NCBI RefSeq assembly: GCF_003946265.1
Contig: NZ_RHNO01000003.1
Location: 117,331-181,330, forward strand
Source: Levilactobacillus yonginensis
Lineage (GTDB): Bacteria; Bacillota; Bacilli; Lactobacillales; Lactobacillaceae
Reading direction: 5' to 3'
Length of the DNA: 64,000 nt
Positions 51,770 through 60,160 of the stretch are shown piece by piece. Position 1 is the first letter of the stretch, and each line of letters starts with the position of its first letter. The notes under the pieces were generated by a model, which ran no database searches, was not told the DNA's origin, and saw only the letters and a program-made list of their open reading frames with translations. The translations under genes were made by a program, and so were the position numbers.

Positions 51770-53494
51770 ATGCTATTAGTCGCATTCTTCTGCACACTAG
51801 CCGCCTTCATTATGGGCATTATGGGGCTGGTTCAACGCCCCCAACACGCCAAACTGCTGATTGGCGTCTACGTCTTTTACTACCTGATTGCCCTGCTGGC
51901 CGTCTTCGTGATGCTGCCCAGTAAAGCACTCTTTAGCCTGATCATCCTCAACGTCATCAGTGGCATCGCCTACCTGCCTTTTTTGGCTTTTAGTAGTCCC
52001 AACGTGACGATTGAGGGGCCTGAAAAGAGTGGTCGACCGCGCTTCCGTAGTCGCAACCGCGGCCTCAACGTCGCTGCTGCCATTCTGGGGCTGCTCTTCT
52101 TAACCAGCCTCTTCGGCGCCGCCCAGACCCGTTTCGGCGTGAAGCCCGTCTACAACTCTCTGAAAATCAAGACTATGAAGACGGCGCCCCTCTTGGATAA
52201 GGACGCTACCCCCATCGCCATTGCGCCTAAGACCGTCCGCAACAAGATGAACAAGGCCATGAGTACCGTCCCCAACACTTCTTACTACAAGCTAGGTGAC
52301 CTTCAGACGCAAGTCGTCAAGGGCAAGACCGTCTACATTGCCCCCGTTGAATTCGACGGATTCTGGCGGTGGCAACGCGCCCGTGAGACACCGGGGTACT
52401 TCATGATCGACGCCACCAACGTGAACGCCGAACCCCATTTCGTCAAACAGGCCATGAAGTACACGCCGAGTGCCTACCTGATGGACGACGCCCAACGAGT
52501 CATCTACAATCGTTTTCCAGGTTGGGTCCAAGAAGGCCAACCGCAACTCGAAATCAAAGACAACGGCGAACCCTACTTCATTCAAACGGTTTATAAGGCG
52601 CGCGGCGTATCCAGTCGTATCAATTACCACAGCCTGCACGTCGTGGTCCTGAACGCCAAGACCGGGGCCACTAGCCTCTACGCCGCCGCCAAAGCCCCCA
52701 AGTTTATCAACGAATCGATTGCCTCCTCCACCGCTGCCGAAATGAACGACATCTTCGGCTGGTATGGCAACGGCTACTTCAACGCGCATTTCAACAAGAC
52801 CGGCGTTAAGGAACCCAACAGTAACGGGACCGAGGACGGCGTCACACCCGTCGTCGACAAGCACGGCAACATCTCGTACTTTAACGACTTCACCTCACCT
52901 AAGACCAGCGCGGATTCAACCATGGGTTACTCCATGATCAACGCCAGAACCGGAACCCTGACCTACTACACCGGTAAAAATATCGGGGTCATGGACAGTG
53001 ACGGTGCCAAGAAGATTGCCGAGAAGGAATACGTGGCCCAGAAATGGACTGCCACCATGCCAATCATGTACAACATCGATGGCACGCCAACCTGGGTCGT
53101 TTCCCTGCTAGACTCCACTGGGGCCTTCCGGAGTTACGCCTACATCAAGGCTGCCGACCAAAGCGTGAAGGCTTACGCCACGACGGCGACCCAGGCACTG
53201 GACCAGTACCGGGTGCAACTGGCTTCCGTTGGCTCCACGGCCAGCTCAACCACGAACTCCAAGGTTACGAAGACCAAGGGAACTGTGGAACGGGTCGTCG
53301 TCATTCCCAACGGGGACACCCAAAACGTACTGTTTGCCTTAAAAGGCAACGACACCCTCTGGACCGTGGGAACAGCCGATTACCCGAAGGCCGTCCTGAT
53401 GAAGGCTGGTGACCAAGTCAACCTGACCGGCCGGATCAACCAGAGCGCCAAAACGGGAACCGTCGAAACCTACACGAACCAAACCTTTAAGTAG
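51770..53494 (+). CDS. Membrane-anchored protein of unknown function
   Basis: This 574-residue protein has four hydrophobic segments in residues 1-120 (about 1-20, 28-50, 55-75 and 98-115). A large extracytoplasmic region follows with repeated Tyr/Trp-rich blocks such as FDGFWRWQRAR and PTWVVSLLDSTGAFRSYAYI, reminiscent of PepSY-type beta structures. A C-terminal 90-residue unit (from GTVERVVVIPNGD) looks like an OB or beta-barrel domain. I do not recognise the family. The TAG stop lies in a 45-bp repeat (D1) also found at 59103. Confidence 0.55.
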   Translation: MLLVAFFCTLAAFIMGIMGLVQRPQHAKLLIGVYVFYYLIALLAVFVMLPSKALFSLIILNVISGIAYLPFLAFSSPNVTIEGPEKSGRPRFRSRNRGLNVAAAILGLLFLTSLFGAAQTRFGVKPVYNSLKIKTMKTAPLLDKDATPIAIAPKTVRNKMNKAMSTVPNTSYYKLGDLQTQVVKGKTVYIAPVEFDGFWRWQRARETPGYFMIDATNVNAEPHFVKQAMKYTPSAYLMDDAQRVIYNRFPGWVQEGQPQLEIKDNGEPYFIQTVYKARGVSSRINYHSLHVVVLNAKTGATSLYAAAKAPKFINESIASSTAAEMNDIFGWYGNGYFNAHFNKTGVKEPNSNGTEDGVTPVVDKHGNISYFNDFTSPKTSADSTMGYSMINARTGTLTYYTGKNIGVMDSDGAKKIAEKEYVAQKWTATMPIMYNIDGTPTWVVSLLDSTGAFRSYAYIKAADQSVKAYATTATQALDQYRVQLASVGSTASSTTNSKVTKTKGTVERVVVIPNGDTQNVLFALKGNDTLWTVGTADYPKAVLMKAGDQVNLTGRINQSAKTGTVETYTNQTFK

Positions 53495-53536
53495 TCCCTA
53501 CTCTTACTAACGAAATTCAGGTGAGATTTGTCACCC
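53492..53536 (+). repeat. Short repeat D1
   Basis: TAGTCCCTACTCTTACTAAC, then GAAATTCA and the hairpin GGTGA-N6-TCACC. It is about 90% alike to 59103-59147. Its first three bases are the stop codon of the preceding gene. Confidence 0.6.
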
Positions 53537-53623
53537 TCTTTCTTGAAATACTTGACCATTTGTCTCAGTTTTAAAAGGGCAAGCTCTTATTTTTAAATTT
53601 GATTGTCAAAGTAGCCGGATTGG

Positions 53624-53652
53624 TTAACATTGTTAGTACAATGTTATATACT
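53624..53652 (+). promoter_or_regulatory. Autoregulated promoter of the DinJ/RelB gene
   Basis: TTAACA (53624-53629), a 17-base spacer and TATACT (53647-53652). The perfect palindrome TAACATTGT-TAGT-ACAATGTTA (53625-53646) covers the -35 and spacer, as expected for antitoxin autorepression. Confidence 0.82.
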
Positions 53653-53671
53653 ATCTTTGGAGGTGAGCGTA

Positions 53672-53941
53672 TTGTCAAAAAACACAACCCTGACCATTCG
53701 ATTAAACAAAGATGTCAAAGAACATGCCGCCAAAGTTGCCTCTGGCATGGGCTTAGACTTAAGTACTGCCGTCAACATGTTCTTAGTCGAACTAATTAAA
53801 ACCAATAAGTTACCTTTCACACCAACAGGTCCCGAGTTTCCAGACATTTGGAAAGATGATCCCAAGGATATCGCAAGTTTTAATCAGAGCATAGGCATCT
53901 TAGATGATGGGAGAAATTCTGGTAAGGAAAACACCGATTAA
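53672..53941 (+). CDS. DinJ/RelB-family antitoxin without an adjacent toxin
   Basis: This is an 89-residue protein starting at the TTG at 53672, well spaced from GGAGGTGAG. The N-terminal ribbon-helix-helix TLTIRLNKDVKEHAAKVASGMGLDLSTAVNMFL is typical of RelB/DinJ. The acidic C-terminus (about residues 50-89) would normally wrap a YafQ or RelE toxin. The next 200 bases are a family C repeat followed by a convergent gene, so no toxin is encoded here. The operator is intact, so it may act as an orphan antitoxin or regulator. Confidence 0.85.
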   Translation: MSKNTTLTIRLNKDVKEHAAKVASGMGLDLSTAVNMFLVELIKTNKLPFTPTGPEFPDIWKDDPKDIASFNQSIGILDDGRNSGKENTD

Positions 53942-53960
53942 ACAAGGTCAACTTTAAATG

Positions 53961-54136
53961 CAAAAACAGGTTTGAGACAAAAGTCTCAAACCTGTTTTTG
54001 CACTCCGAACATATATAGTCGAAACGTGCGACAAAAGGCAGTCAACTCCGCTTAACCCCGCTATACCAACAATCCAAGACCCGGATTATTCGTCTAGCGA
54101 CGGTAATGCTCATTGACTAATCGCCTTTGGCCACAC
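53961..54136 (-). repeat. Family C structured repeat, copy C6, terminator first
   Basis: From the left: the terminator GGTTTGAGAC-AAAA-GTCTCAAACC, then GTGCGACAAAAGGCAGTCAA and the inner stem, closing with TTGACTAATCGCCTTTGGCCACAC. It ends 6 bases from the aldo/keto reductase stop and separates two convergent genes. Confidence 0.75.
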
Positions 54137-54141
54137 GCTAT

Positions 54142-55149
54142 TTACCGTTGAAAGTTAGTGTCGTCTGAAGCTAACGGTCCCACTAGTTCGTGTGGTACAT
54201 ATGGGTCTTCCAGATACTGCACGTCATCTGGCGTCAATTGGAGGTCCAATGCCTTAACGGCGCCCTGCAAATGCGACGACTTCGTAGCGCCAATGATGGG
54301 GGCAGTCACCGTCTGCTTCTGTAACAGCCAGGCCAATGCGACCTGAACACGGTCCACACCATGCTTGTCGGCAATCTCACCAACCCGCTGGATGATTGGC
54401 ATATTCAACTGCTTACTATCATCGTACTTGGAACGGGCCACTTTATCAGTCGCATACCGCTTCGTATCACCGGCCCAATCGCGGGTCAACCGACCGGATG
54501 CCAGTGGGCTGTATGGTGTCACCGCAATCCCCTGGTCCGCACACAGCGGCAGCATCTCCCGTTCCTCTTCCCTGTAAAGAAGATTCAAGTGATTCTGCAT
54601 CGACACAAATTTGGTCCAACCGTGCTGTTCAGCCACCGCTTGCGCCTTTTCAAACTGCCAAGCAAACATGGCCGAGGCTCCGATGTAACGGGCCTTACCG
54701 GACTTCACAACGTCGTTCAACGCCTCCATGGTTTCTTCAATTGGCGTGGTGTAATCCCACCGATGAATGATGTACAGATCCACGTAGTCCGTCTGCAAGC
54801 GCTCCAGACTCTGGTCGATCTGAGACAAGATGGCCTTGCGGGACAATCCCGCCACGTTAGGCGCTTGGTTCGGGGTGAAGAACACCTTCGTGGCTAACAC
54901 AACTTCGTCACGATTGGCCAACTTATTCAGTGCGTGACCCACGAACCGTTCACTATCGCCGTGAGAGTAAATATTCGCCGTATCAAAGAAGTTAATGCCC
55001 AGGTCTAACGCCTCACGAATGACTTGTTCGCTAGCCGTTTCATCGATGGCCCAGGGAAACATCCCCGTCGACGCGGTACCGAATCCCATGGTCCCTAAAC
55101 ACAACCGAGAAACGTCTAATCCGGTACGTCCTAGCTTTACGTAATCCAT
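54142..55149 (-). CDS. Aldo/keto reductase (Tas/YajO-like)
   Basis: This 335-residue NAD(P)H-dependent oxidoreductase starts VKLGRTGLDVSRLCLGTMGFG. It carries NFFDTANIYSHGDSE (catalytic Asp and Tyr), VVLATKVFF (catalytic Lys) and YIIHRWD (His), and a C-terminal cofactor loop near GATKSSHLQGA. It is the downstream-most gene of a minus-strand block of redox-related genes (54142-58822). Carbonyl substrate unknown. Confidence 0.9.
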   Translation of the reverse strand: MDYVKLGRTGLDVSRLCLGTMGFGTASTGMFPWAIDETASEQVIREALDLGINFFDTANIYSHGDSERFVGHALNKLANRDEVVLATKVFFTPNQAPNVAGLSRKAILSQIDQSLERLQTDYVDLYIIHRWDYTTPIEETMEALNDVVKSGKARYIGASAMFAWQFEKAQAVAEQHGWTKFVSMQNHLNLLYREEEREMLPLCADQGIAVTPYSPLASGRLTRDWAGDTKRYATDKVARSKYDDSKQLNMPIIQRVGEIADKHGVDRVQVALAWLLQKQTVTAPIIGATKSSHLQGAVKALDLQLTPDDVQYLEDPYVPHELVGPLASDDTNFQR

Positions 55150-55276
55150 TGTCTACCATCCTTTTCTGCAATGATTTCTATGTACGTCAGCCGACTCAGC
55201 CAACTGACTAAATTTAGTATAGAGTCTTCGACCAACTCGAAGGCAAATCCCATACTGATGACGCCATAACCGATTG

Positions 55277-55948
55277 CTAACCCTCAAACACCAACCCACC
55301 CTGATTGACCAGCGTGTCTGGCGTCAAGATAGTGGTTGTTGATTCCTCCACCATGGCTTGACCGGCTGCTTGATAGCGCCGGTAGCCCGCCGACTGACAA
55401 AGGGTCTGGTAAGCCAATAGATCGGTATAAACATCAAAACGCACCCAATTTTGTGGCGCCGTCACTGACCGACCAATGTACGTTGCCAGAATCCCCTGAG
55501 TACCCGCCAACCAGGTTCGGAGAGACGTTTGCATCAAGTCCTGGTAGGCTTCCTCTTTATCCGCCTGCAACGTGAACTCGTGTAACTGAATAAAGTGCCC
55601 ATCTTCCTGAGTTCCCCGCAACGATTGGTTTAGTTCCAGCAGAAGTACCGGCGTCAAGTTGATCACCGTTTGGTCAGTCACCGCTTGCTGGGCGACGCCC
55701 TTAAAAGCCGAAAACTGTGGTGACTTTGCGTGCGTGTCATAACTAGCTTGATCGCGATAAATTTCCACAACCCGGTTAGCTATCCCCGCCGAATCGACGT
55801 GGGTCGCATACATAGCGAGGGTCCCCGCCTCATTTTCAATTGAAGTTTGTAGATTGTGCTGCCCCGCCGCAACAAAAGCGTCACGTTGGTCCGCCTTAAT
55901 ATTTAATTTAAATAATCGAAACAATGGTGCTGGGTGTTCCTGTGCCAT
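55277..55948 (-). CDS. Duplicated antibiotic-biosynthesis-monooxygenase (ABM) domain protein
   Basis: This 223-residue protein holds two ABM-like ferredoxin folds of about 100 residues. The first runs from LFRLFKLNIKADQRDAFVAAG with the EIYRDQASYDTHAKSP motif; the second from IQLHEFTLQADKEEAYQD with FDVYTDLLAYQTLCQS. ABM domains act in quinone, heme or aldehyde chemistry, or as stress proteins. The N-terminal unit keeps the usual His near the end of the YxxHxxxxxF motif, the second does not. It belongs to the redox block. Confidence 0.78.
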   Translation of the reverse strand: MAQEHPAPLFRLFKLNIKADQRDAFVAAGQHNLQTSIENEAGTLAMYATHVDSAGIANRVVEIYRDQASYDTHAKSPQFSAFKGVAQQAVTDQTVINLTPVLLLELNQSLRGTQEDGHFIQLHEFTLQADKEEAYQDLMQTSLRTWLAGTQGILATYIGRSVTAPQNWVRFDVYTDLLAYQTLCQSAGYRRYQAAGQAMVEESTTTILTPDTLVNQGGLVFEG

Positions 55949-55983
55949 CGAAATCGCTGCCCTTCACTCGTTTCATTAGTTAC

Positions 55984-56544
55984 TTATGCCAATGGTGTTA
56001 GTGGTTTGATGACCCGCGCAGGTACCCCGCCAACGACCGTATTATCCGGCACGTCCTTGGTGACCACTGCACCGGCACCCACGACAACGTTGTTGCCAAT
56101 GTGGACGCCGCCAATAATGGTGACGTTGCCACCGATCCACACATCATCACCAACGGTGATCGGCTTGGTGTAGGTGACCAAGTAACGAGAACCGTCTGGA
56201 CGCACGCCAAATCGTTGCGTCGCATCCAACGAGTGGGCCCCGCAGTAAAACTTGGTATCCGGTGCAATAATGACGCGGCTACCCAACGTAATTTTGTTGG
56301 AATCTTGAAACGTGCAATTGCCATTGATGAAGACATCATCGCCAACTGCGATGTGTTGCCCGTAGAGCGCACTAAACGTCCCATTAATGGTCAACCGTTC
56401 TCCCGTCCGACCAAAGAACGCTCGAATGGCAGCGGTCCGCTGTGTCCCAGCCGCCGTGTTGATGGTCGTAACCAACTTGCGGCCACGGGCTAAAATGCCT
56501 TGTAACTCCGAATCACGGTAATCATAATCCTGACCAGCTAACAT
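55984..56544 (-). CDS. Maltose/galactoside O-acetyltransferase-like hexapeptide protein
   Basis: This 186-residue trimeric left-handed beta-helix acetyltransferase has the Mac-type N-terminal helix ([15 protein letters not shown]), the active-site His in [10 protein letters not shown], and hexapeptide repeats [19 protein letters not shown] to [14 protein letters not shown]. It transfers acetyl from acetyl-CoA to a sugar hydroxyl. It lies between the ABM and amidohydrolase genes; a second hexapeptide acetyltransferase lies at 60161-60742. Confidence 0.88.
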   Translation of the reverse strand: MLAGQDYDYRDSELQGILARGRKLVTTINTAAGTQRTAAIRAFFGRTGERLTINGTFSALYGQHIAVGDDVFINGNCTFQDSNKITLGSRVIIAPDTKFYCGAHSLDATQRFGVRPDGSRYLVTYTKPITVGDDVWIGGNVTIIGGVHIGNNVVVGAGAVVTKDVPDNTVVGGVPARVIKPLTPLA

Positions 56545-56650
56545 TTTTCGTGTTCCGTCATCATCTTGTTAATCTCTCCTAACGCAAATCGGGCAACCGA
56601 ACCAGTTGGTTCAAGGTCACCCAATTGTCCTTTTATCGCTGACCTGATAC

Positions 56651-57559
56651 TTACGCCATCAAGGCCTGCCAGTTATCTTTAAAAATAGCCTGCTTCTGCG
56701 CCGCTGTAATCGCCATGTCATTCACGGCCTGTTCAATGACCGCCGTTGGTCCCACTGGTGGGATGCCAAACGGTGAATCGGTCCCAAACAAGATGTGGTC
56801 AACGCCGAAGAAGTCAGCCGCTAACTCCAGCGCCTTGGGGTTACCCAGAATGGCCGTATCCACGTAAAATTTTTGAAAATCCGCGTAGTCTTCAGCTGTT
56901 TGAATGTACTTGATGCGTTGACTAAAGTACGGCACCATCGCACCGGCGTGATGAACAATGACCTGCAACCCCGGATACTTCCGGAAATACTTTGCAGTCA
57001 CGATGCCATACATCGCTTGCGTAAGCTCGTATTCCCAGCTAAACGTCAAATTATTAGCCGGCTTTTGCATATCGAAAACCGGGTGCAACCAAATTGGCGC
57101 TCCAATGGCGGCCATCTTGGCAAAAACGGGTTCGTATGCTTCATCCGTAATCGGCTGGCCCAGGGCCTGCGTGAAGAGCTGGACGCCGACCAACGCATCA
57201 CTGCCAGCCACCTGATCGTCGATGATCTGTAAGGCGGCGGGCACGTTATTCATCGGTAACATGGCTACGCCGGCTGGAAAAATATCGCGGTTGGCCCGTA
57301 CCAAGGCGGCAATTTCATCGTTGGCAGACCGGCACAACTCAGCGGCCTGATTGGGGTCAACAAAGTCTTCCGGATTCAAGTTGACTGCTGAAATGATTTG
57401 TTGGTGGGCCGTTGGTAACGATGCTCGGTGTTGCGCAACGTCCGTCAACAGGTCGTTTTTCATGTAGGGAAAGTTGGCCAAGACGTTGGGGTGAATCGCG
57501 TTCATTTGTGCCAAAAACTCGGGTGGTAGAACGTGGGCAAAAACATCAATCACTGCCAT
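56651..57559 (-). CDS. ACMSD-like amidohydrolase with an altered metal motif
   Basis: This 302-residue TIM-barrel protein of the amidohydrolase-2 family (ACMSD, gamma-resorcylate decarboxylase, LigJ relatives). The usual IDxHxH start reads VIDVFAHVLPPEF: the first metal His is Phe. Later ligands appear present: IWLHPVF, VIVHHAGAMVPYF and LFGTDSPFG. A related subgroup uses Glu at the first position, but Phe cannot bind metal, so activity is uncertain. It lies 12 bases downstream of the NmrA-like gene, probably co-transcribed. Confidence 0.82.
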   Translation of the reverse strand: MAVIDVFAHVLPPEFLAQMNAIHPNVLANFPYMKNDLLTDVAQHRASLPTAHQQIISAVNLNPEDFVDPNQAAELCRSANDEIAALVRANRDIFPAGVAMLPMNNVPAALQIIDDQVAGSDALVGVQLFTQALGQPITDEAYEPVFAKMAAIGAPIWLHPVFDMQKPANNLTFSWEYELTQAMYGIVTAKYFRKYPGLQVIVHHAGAMVPYFSQRIKYIQTAEDYADFQKFYVDTAILGNPKALELAADFFGVDHILFGTDSPFGIPPVGPTAVIEQAVNDMAITAAQKQAIFKDNWQALMA

Positions 57560-57571
57560 CGTGAGACCCCC

Positions 57572-58213
57572 TTAGTACCAGCTAGGCTTGTCGCCGTCAG
57601 TTCCAGCCTTGTTCAGACCAACACTAACGTTTTCGTAAGTCGTTGGCTGGTTGATGACCTTGACCACAAAGTCCGCCACACTGCGCCGGGAAACTTCGGT
57701 CCCTTTAAACCCATCAGCCAAGGTCGTCACCTCGTAGTCGACTTCGGCGTTATTCGTCAGCCAGGCTGGTCGAACTTCGGTGTAATCCAAACCGGACTTA
57801 GCCACCAGTTCCGCCGTCCGGGCAAACGCTGGTAAGTAAGCACCGATCATCTGATGGTTCCACTCGCCAAACTTGCCAGGTACTTCATCGTGAGCGCCAA
57901 GTGAGCTGATGTAGATCAACCGTGATTTGCCAGTCTGCTTCATAGCATCCACGACGCTCTGCGTTTGAACGTCCAAATCGGATCCGCCCAGGTTGGAGTA
58001 AACGACGTCGGCACTACTCATCGCCGTGGCAACGGCTGCTGTATCGTGCACATCCCCGTCCACCAAGGTGACCCGGTCATTTTGTTCATACTTAGCCAGT
58101 CGCGAGGCGTTCCGCAAGAACAGGATCAACGTATCGTCGGTCTCCTGCAGTAACCGTTCAGTGACTAATTGTGCCATGGCACCATGGGCACCGAGAATCA
58201 TAACTTTTGTCAT
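57572..58213 (-). CDS. NAD(P)-binding NmrA/SDR-like protein
   Basis: This 213-residue atypical short-chain dehydrogenase starts VMILGAHGAMAQLVTERLL (GxxGxxxxx dinucleotide fold). It has LVDGDVHDTAAVATAMS after the fold and SLGAHDEV in place of an active-site Tyr-x-x-x-Lys. Proteins of this type bind NAD(P)H and act as redox sensors or quinone reductases. AGGAGG precedes the ATG. It probably forms an operon with the amidohydrolase gene. The truncated paralogue is at 153-635. Confidence 0.85.
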   Translation of the reverse strand: MTKVMILGAHGAMAQLVTERLLQETDDTLILFLRNASRLAKYEQNDRVTLVDGDVHDTAAVATAMSSADVVYSNLGGSDLDVQTQSVVDAMKQTGKSRLIYISSLGAHDEVPGKFGEWNHQMIGAYLPAFARTAELVAKSGLDYTEVRPAWLTNNAEVDYEVTTLADGFKGTEVSRRSVADFVVKVINQPTTYENVSVGLNKAGTDGDKPSWY

Positions 58214-58444
58214 TTTAAATCCTCCTAATTTTTATCATGGGCAGCTTCGTATCTAATTTTTAGCCGCCAGTTACGCCCCGCTGAGTAAAATCTGCGAGTT
58301 GGAAGCTAGTGGGCCAATATTTCAAATATAACCCTTTCAATCGCTAAATACGCAATGATCGGTCTGGCAATTAAAAAAGTTTAGTGGCAACGTTCTGTAC
58401 AGTCACACAGAGCGTTGTCATTCCGACCCGCTTCAAGTTTGAGG

Positions 58445-58822
58445 CTAGGGCAACTCTATCCGAACGGTTGCGCTAATGGGCCCCGCCGCAACCATTGGCG
58501 GTAAATAGGGACTCCCCGTGTACTTCGCTTCATACGCCTCACTGATAGCAGCCGTTAATTGATCGTCAGTCTGGACTGGCACGTAGGCGACTTCAAAGTC
58601 CTGACCCGCCAGATGAATGCGGCCGGCCCCCTGTTGTTTCGCCGATTGATACCACCGTGACTGTTGGCCGGTCCAAGCCCGCACGTACAGTTGGTCACCG
58701 ACCACCACCGACCAGATCCAGGTTGGTGTGCCGTAGGTTTTACCATCCTCATAGAATGGTGAGACCCGCATATCATCTGCCGTGGAAAATGCGGCTAATT
58801 GTTCCTGTGTCCACTTACTCAC
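58445..58822 (-). CDS. DUF2255-family protein
   Basis: This 125-residue soluble protein begins with a helix (WTQEQLAAFSTADDM). The family hallmark VVVGDQLYVRAWTGQQSRWYQSA follows, and a C-terminal EAYEAKYTG segment. The function of DUF2255 is unknown; the FMN-binding split-barrel fold is sometimes suggested. A paralogue is at 63053-63442. It is divergent from the LysR gene at 59256, so it could be a LysR target. Confidence 0.85.
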   Translation of the reverse strand: MSKWTQEQLAAFSTADDMRVSPFYEDGKTYGTPTWIWSVVVGDQLYVRAWTGQQSRWYQSAKQQGAGRIHLAGQDFEVAYVPVQTDDQLTAAISEAYEAKYTGSPYLPPMVAAGPISATVRIELP

Positions 58823-58950
58823 GTAAAAACACTCCCTTCGAGTTCAACCCATTGACATCATCATACTGGCGATTAATAATTATGTAAAATGCTTAGTTTT
58901 AATGCTTCACCATTCATTTTATGTATGCTTGTAGAACGTCGCATAATGCC

Positions 58951-59035
58951 GCTCCGGCGGTCAGAGATGAAACCAGCTGTGGGGTCGCTTCAGCCAAAGA
59001 GCGGGCTTCCCGCTCGCTTTGTGGTTTCTGAATCC
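58951..59035 (-). repeat. Collapsed family A derivative, copy A9
   Basis: CTCCGGCGGTCAG, then AAACCAGCTGTGGGGTC, one inner hairpin AGAGCGGG/CCCGCTCG and TGGTTTCTGAATCC. It resembles copy A2: closing stem and CTGTGGGG kept, internal hairpins reduced to one. Confidence 0.55.
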
Positions 59036-59102
59036 GTTAAGGTCATTGACGATCGCCGTCATGCTCCTCACAATTGGCTGCTGGATTTAGAGATTGAAAA
59101 AC

Positions 59103-59147
59103 TAGTCCCTACCCTTACTAACGAAATCCACGGTGATTTTGTCACCC
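59103..59147 (+). repeat. Short repeat D2
   Basis: TAGTCCCTACCCTTACTAAC followed by GAAATCCAC and GGTGA-TTTTG-TCACC, the counterpart of D1 at 53492. Confidence 0.6.
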
Positions 59148-59155
59148 CTGTAGCA

Positions 59156-59196
59156 AAAAATCGTCGCGACCCCCTAAATGGGTAACGACGATTTTT
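59156..59196. terminator. Hairpin upstream of the LysR gene
   Basis: AAAAATCGTCG / CGACGATTTTT can terminate on either strand. It lies 60 bases before the LysR ATG, so it may be an attenuator in its leader or terminate readthrough. Confidence 0.65.
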
Positions 59197-59255
59197 ATGA
59201 ATCGACTAGCAGTCACACGTTTCTAAAGCAAGCCAGAGAAAAGAAGGTCTTATCC

Positions 59256-60143
59256 ATGGAATTACGCGTTCTCCGTTACTTTATGATGATCGTTCAGGAG
59301 AAAAACATTAGTAAAGCGGCCAACCGCCTACACGTGTCACAGCCGACCGTGTCCCGACAACTCAAAGACTTAGAAGCCGAGTTGGGAGCCACCCTATTTG
59401 ACCGAGGCAATCGAACCATTCGATTAACGGCAGATGGCGAGTACTTTGCGAATCAGGCCAAACAAATCTTAACGCTAGCGGACAAGACACTGACAAATAT
59501 TCACCGGAAACAAGACGTTGCCGGGTCCGTCTTTGTTGGCAGCGCTGAGGCCCGAAGTATGTTGACGGTGGCCCAAGCCATCGGCCATTTAAATCACCAG
59601 CACCCCCGCGTTCAGGTCAACCTGGTCAGCACCGATGCCGCCGAAATTCACCAACAGTTAAGTTCCGGGGTCTTCGACTTTGGCGTGGTCATGGAGCCCG
59701 TCGACAAGACCGACTATGACTTTCTGCGGTTACCAGGCGAAAGTCGCTGGGGCTTACTGGTTCAAAGTCGGTCAGCACTGGCCCAACAAGCCACGATTAG
59801 TTTGAACGATGTGGCCCACACGAAATTGATTCTCCCACAACAGGGCGGTAGCCAACGCATCCACGACTTATTTGGCTTCACCCAGGCCGATTTGGACGTC
59901 GCTGCCACCTATAATTTACTGTATAACGCCTCGCTACTAGTGACTGCTGGCGTCGGTAACGCCCTAGGATTGGATGGCATCATCAACACCAACCAGACTG
60001 ACCTGACCTTCATTCCCCTAAAGCCCCGCATCTCGTCGGGAGCCAACCTAGTCTGGTTAAAGGGCCAACACCTTTCTACGGCCGCGCAAGCCCTATTAGC
60101 TGAAATTCAAGCAACATTAGCCCCTACTCAGACTCACGGATAG
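59256..60143 (+). CDS. LysR-family transcriptional regulator
   Basis: This is a 295-residue regulator starting at the ATG at 59256 (AGAAGGTC upstream). The N-terminal helix-turn-helix is NISKAANRLHVSQPTVSRQL (about residues 17-36), the effector-binding domain starts near residue 90. It sits between the divergent DUF2255/redox block and a convergent acetyltransferase gene. Regulation of that block is likely by the usual LysR neighbour rule, but no operator was identified. Confidence 0.9.
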   Translation: MELRVLRYFMMIVQEKNISKAANRLHVSQPTVSRQLKDLEAELGATLFDRGNRTIRLTADGEYFANQAKQILTLADKTLTNIHRKQDVAGSVFVGSAEARSMLTVAQAIGHLNHQHPRVQVNLVSTDAAEIHQQLSSGVFDFGVVMEPVDKTDYDFLRLPGESRWGLLVQSRSALAQQATISLNDVAHTKLILPQQGGSQRIHDLFGFTQADLDVAATYNLLYNASLLVTAGVGNALGLDGIINTNQTDLTFIPLKPRISSGANLVWLKGQHLSTAAQALLAEIQATLAPTQTHG

Positions 60144-60160
60144 CCGATAAATCCACCAAA

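Noticed and set aside
52292..52864. 190-codon minus-strand frame inside the 574-residue protein gene
   Set aside because: Antisense shadow created by biased codon use; Val/Gly-rich and without a ribosome site.
58889..59185. 98-codon frame upstream of the LysR gene
   Set aside because: It crosses repeats A9 and D2 and ends in a terminator hairpin; no ribosome site.
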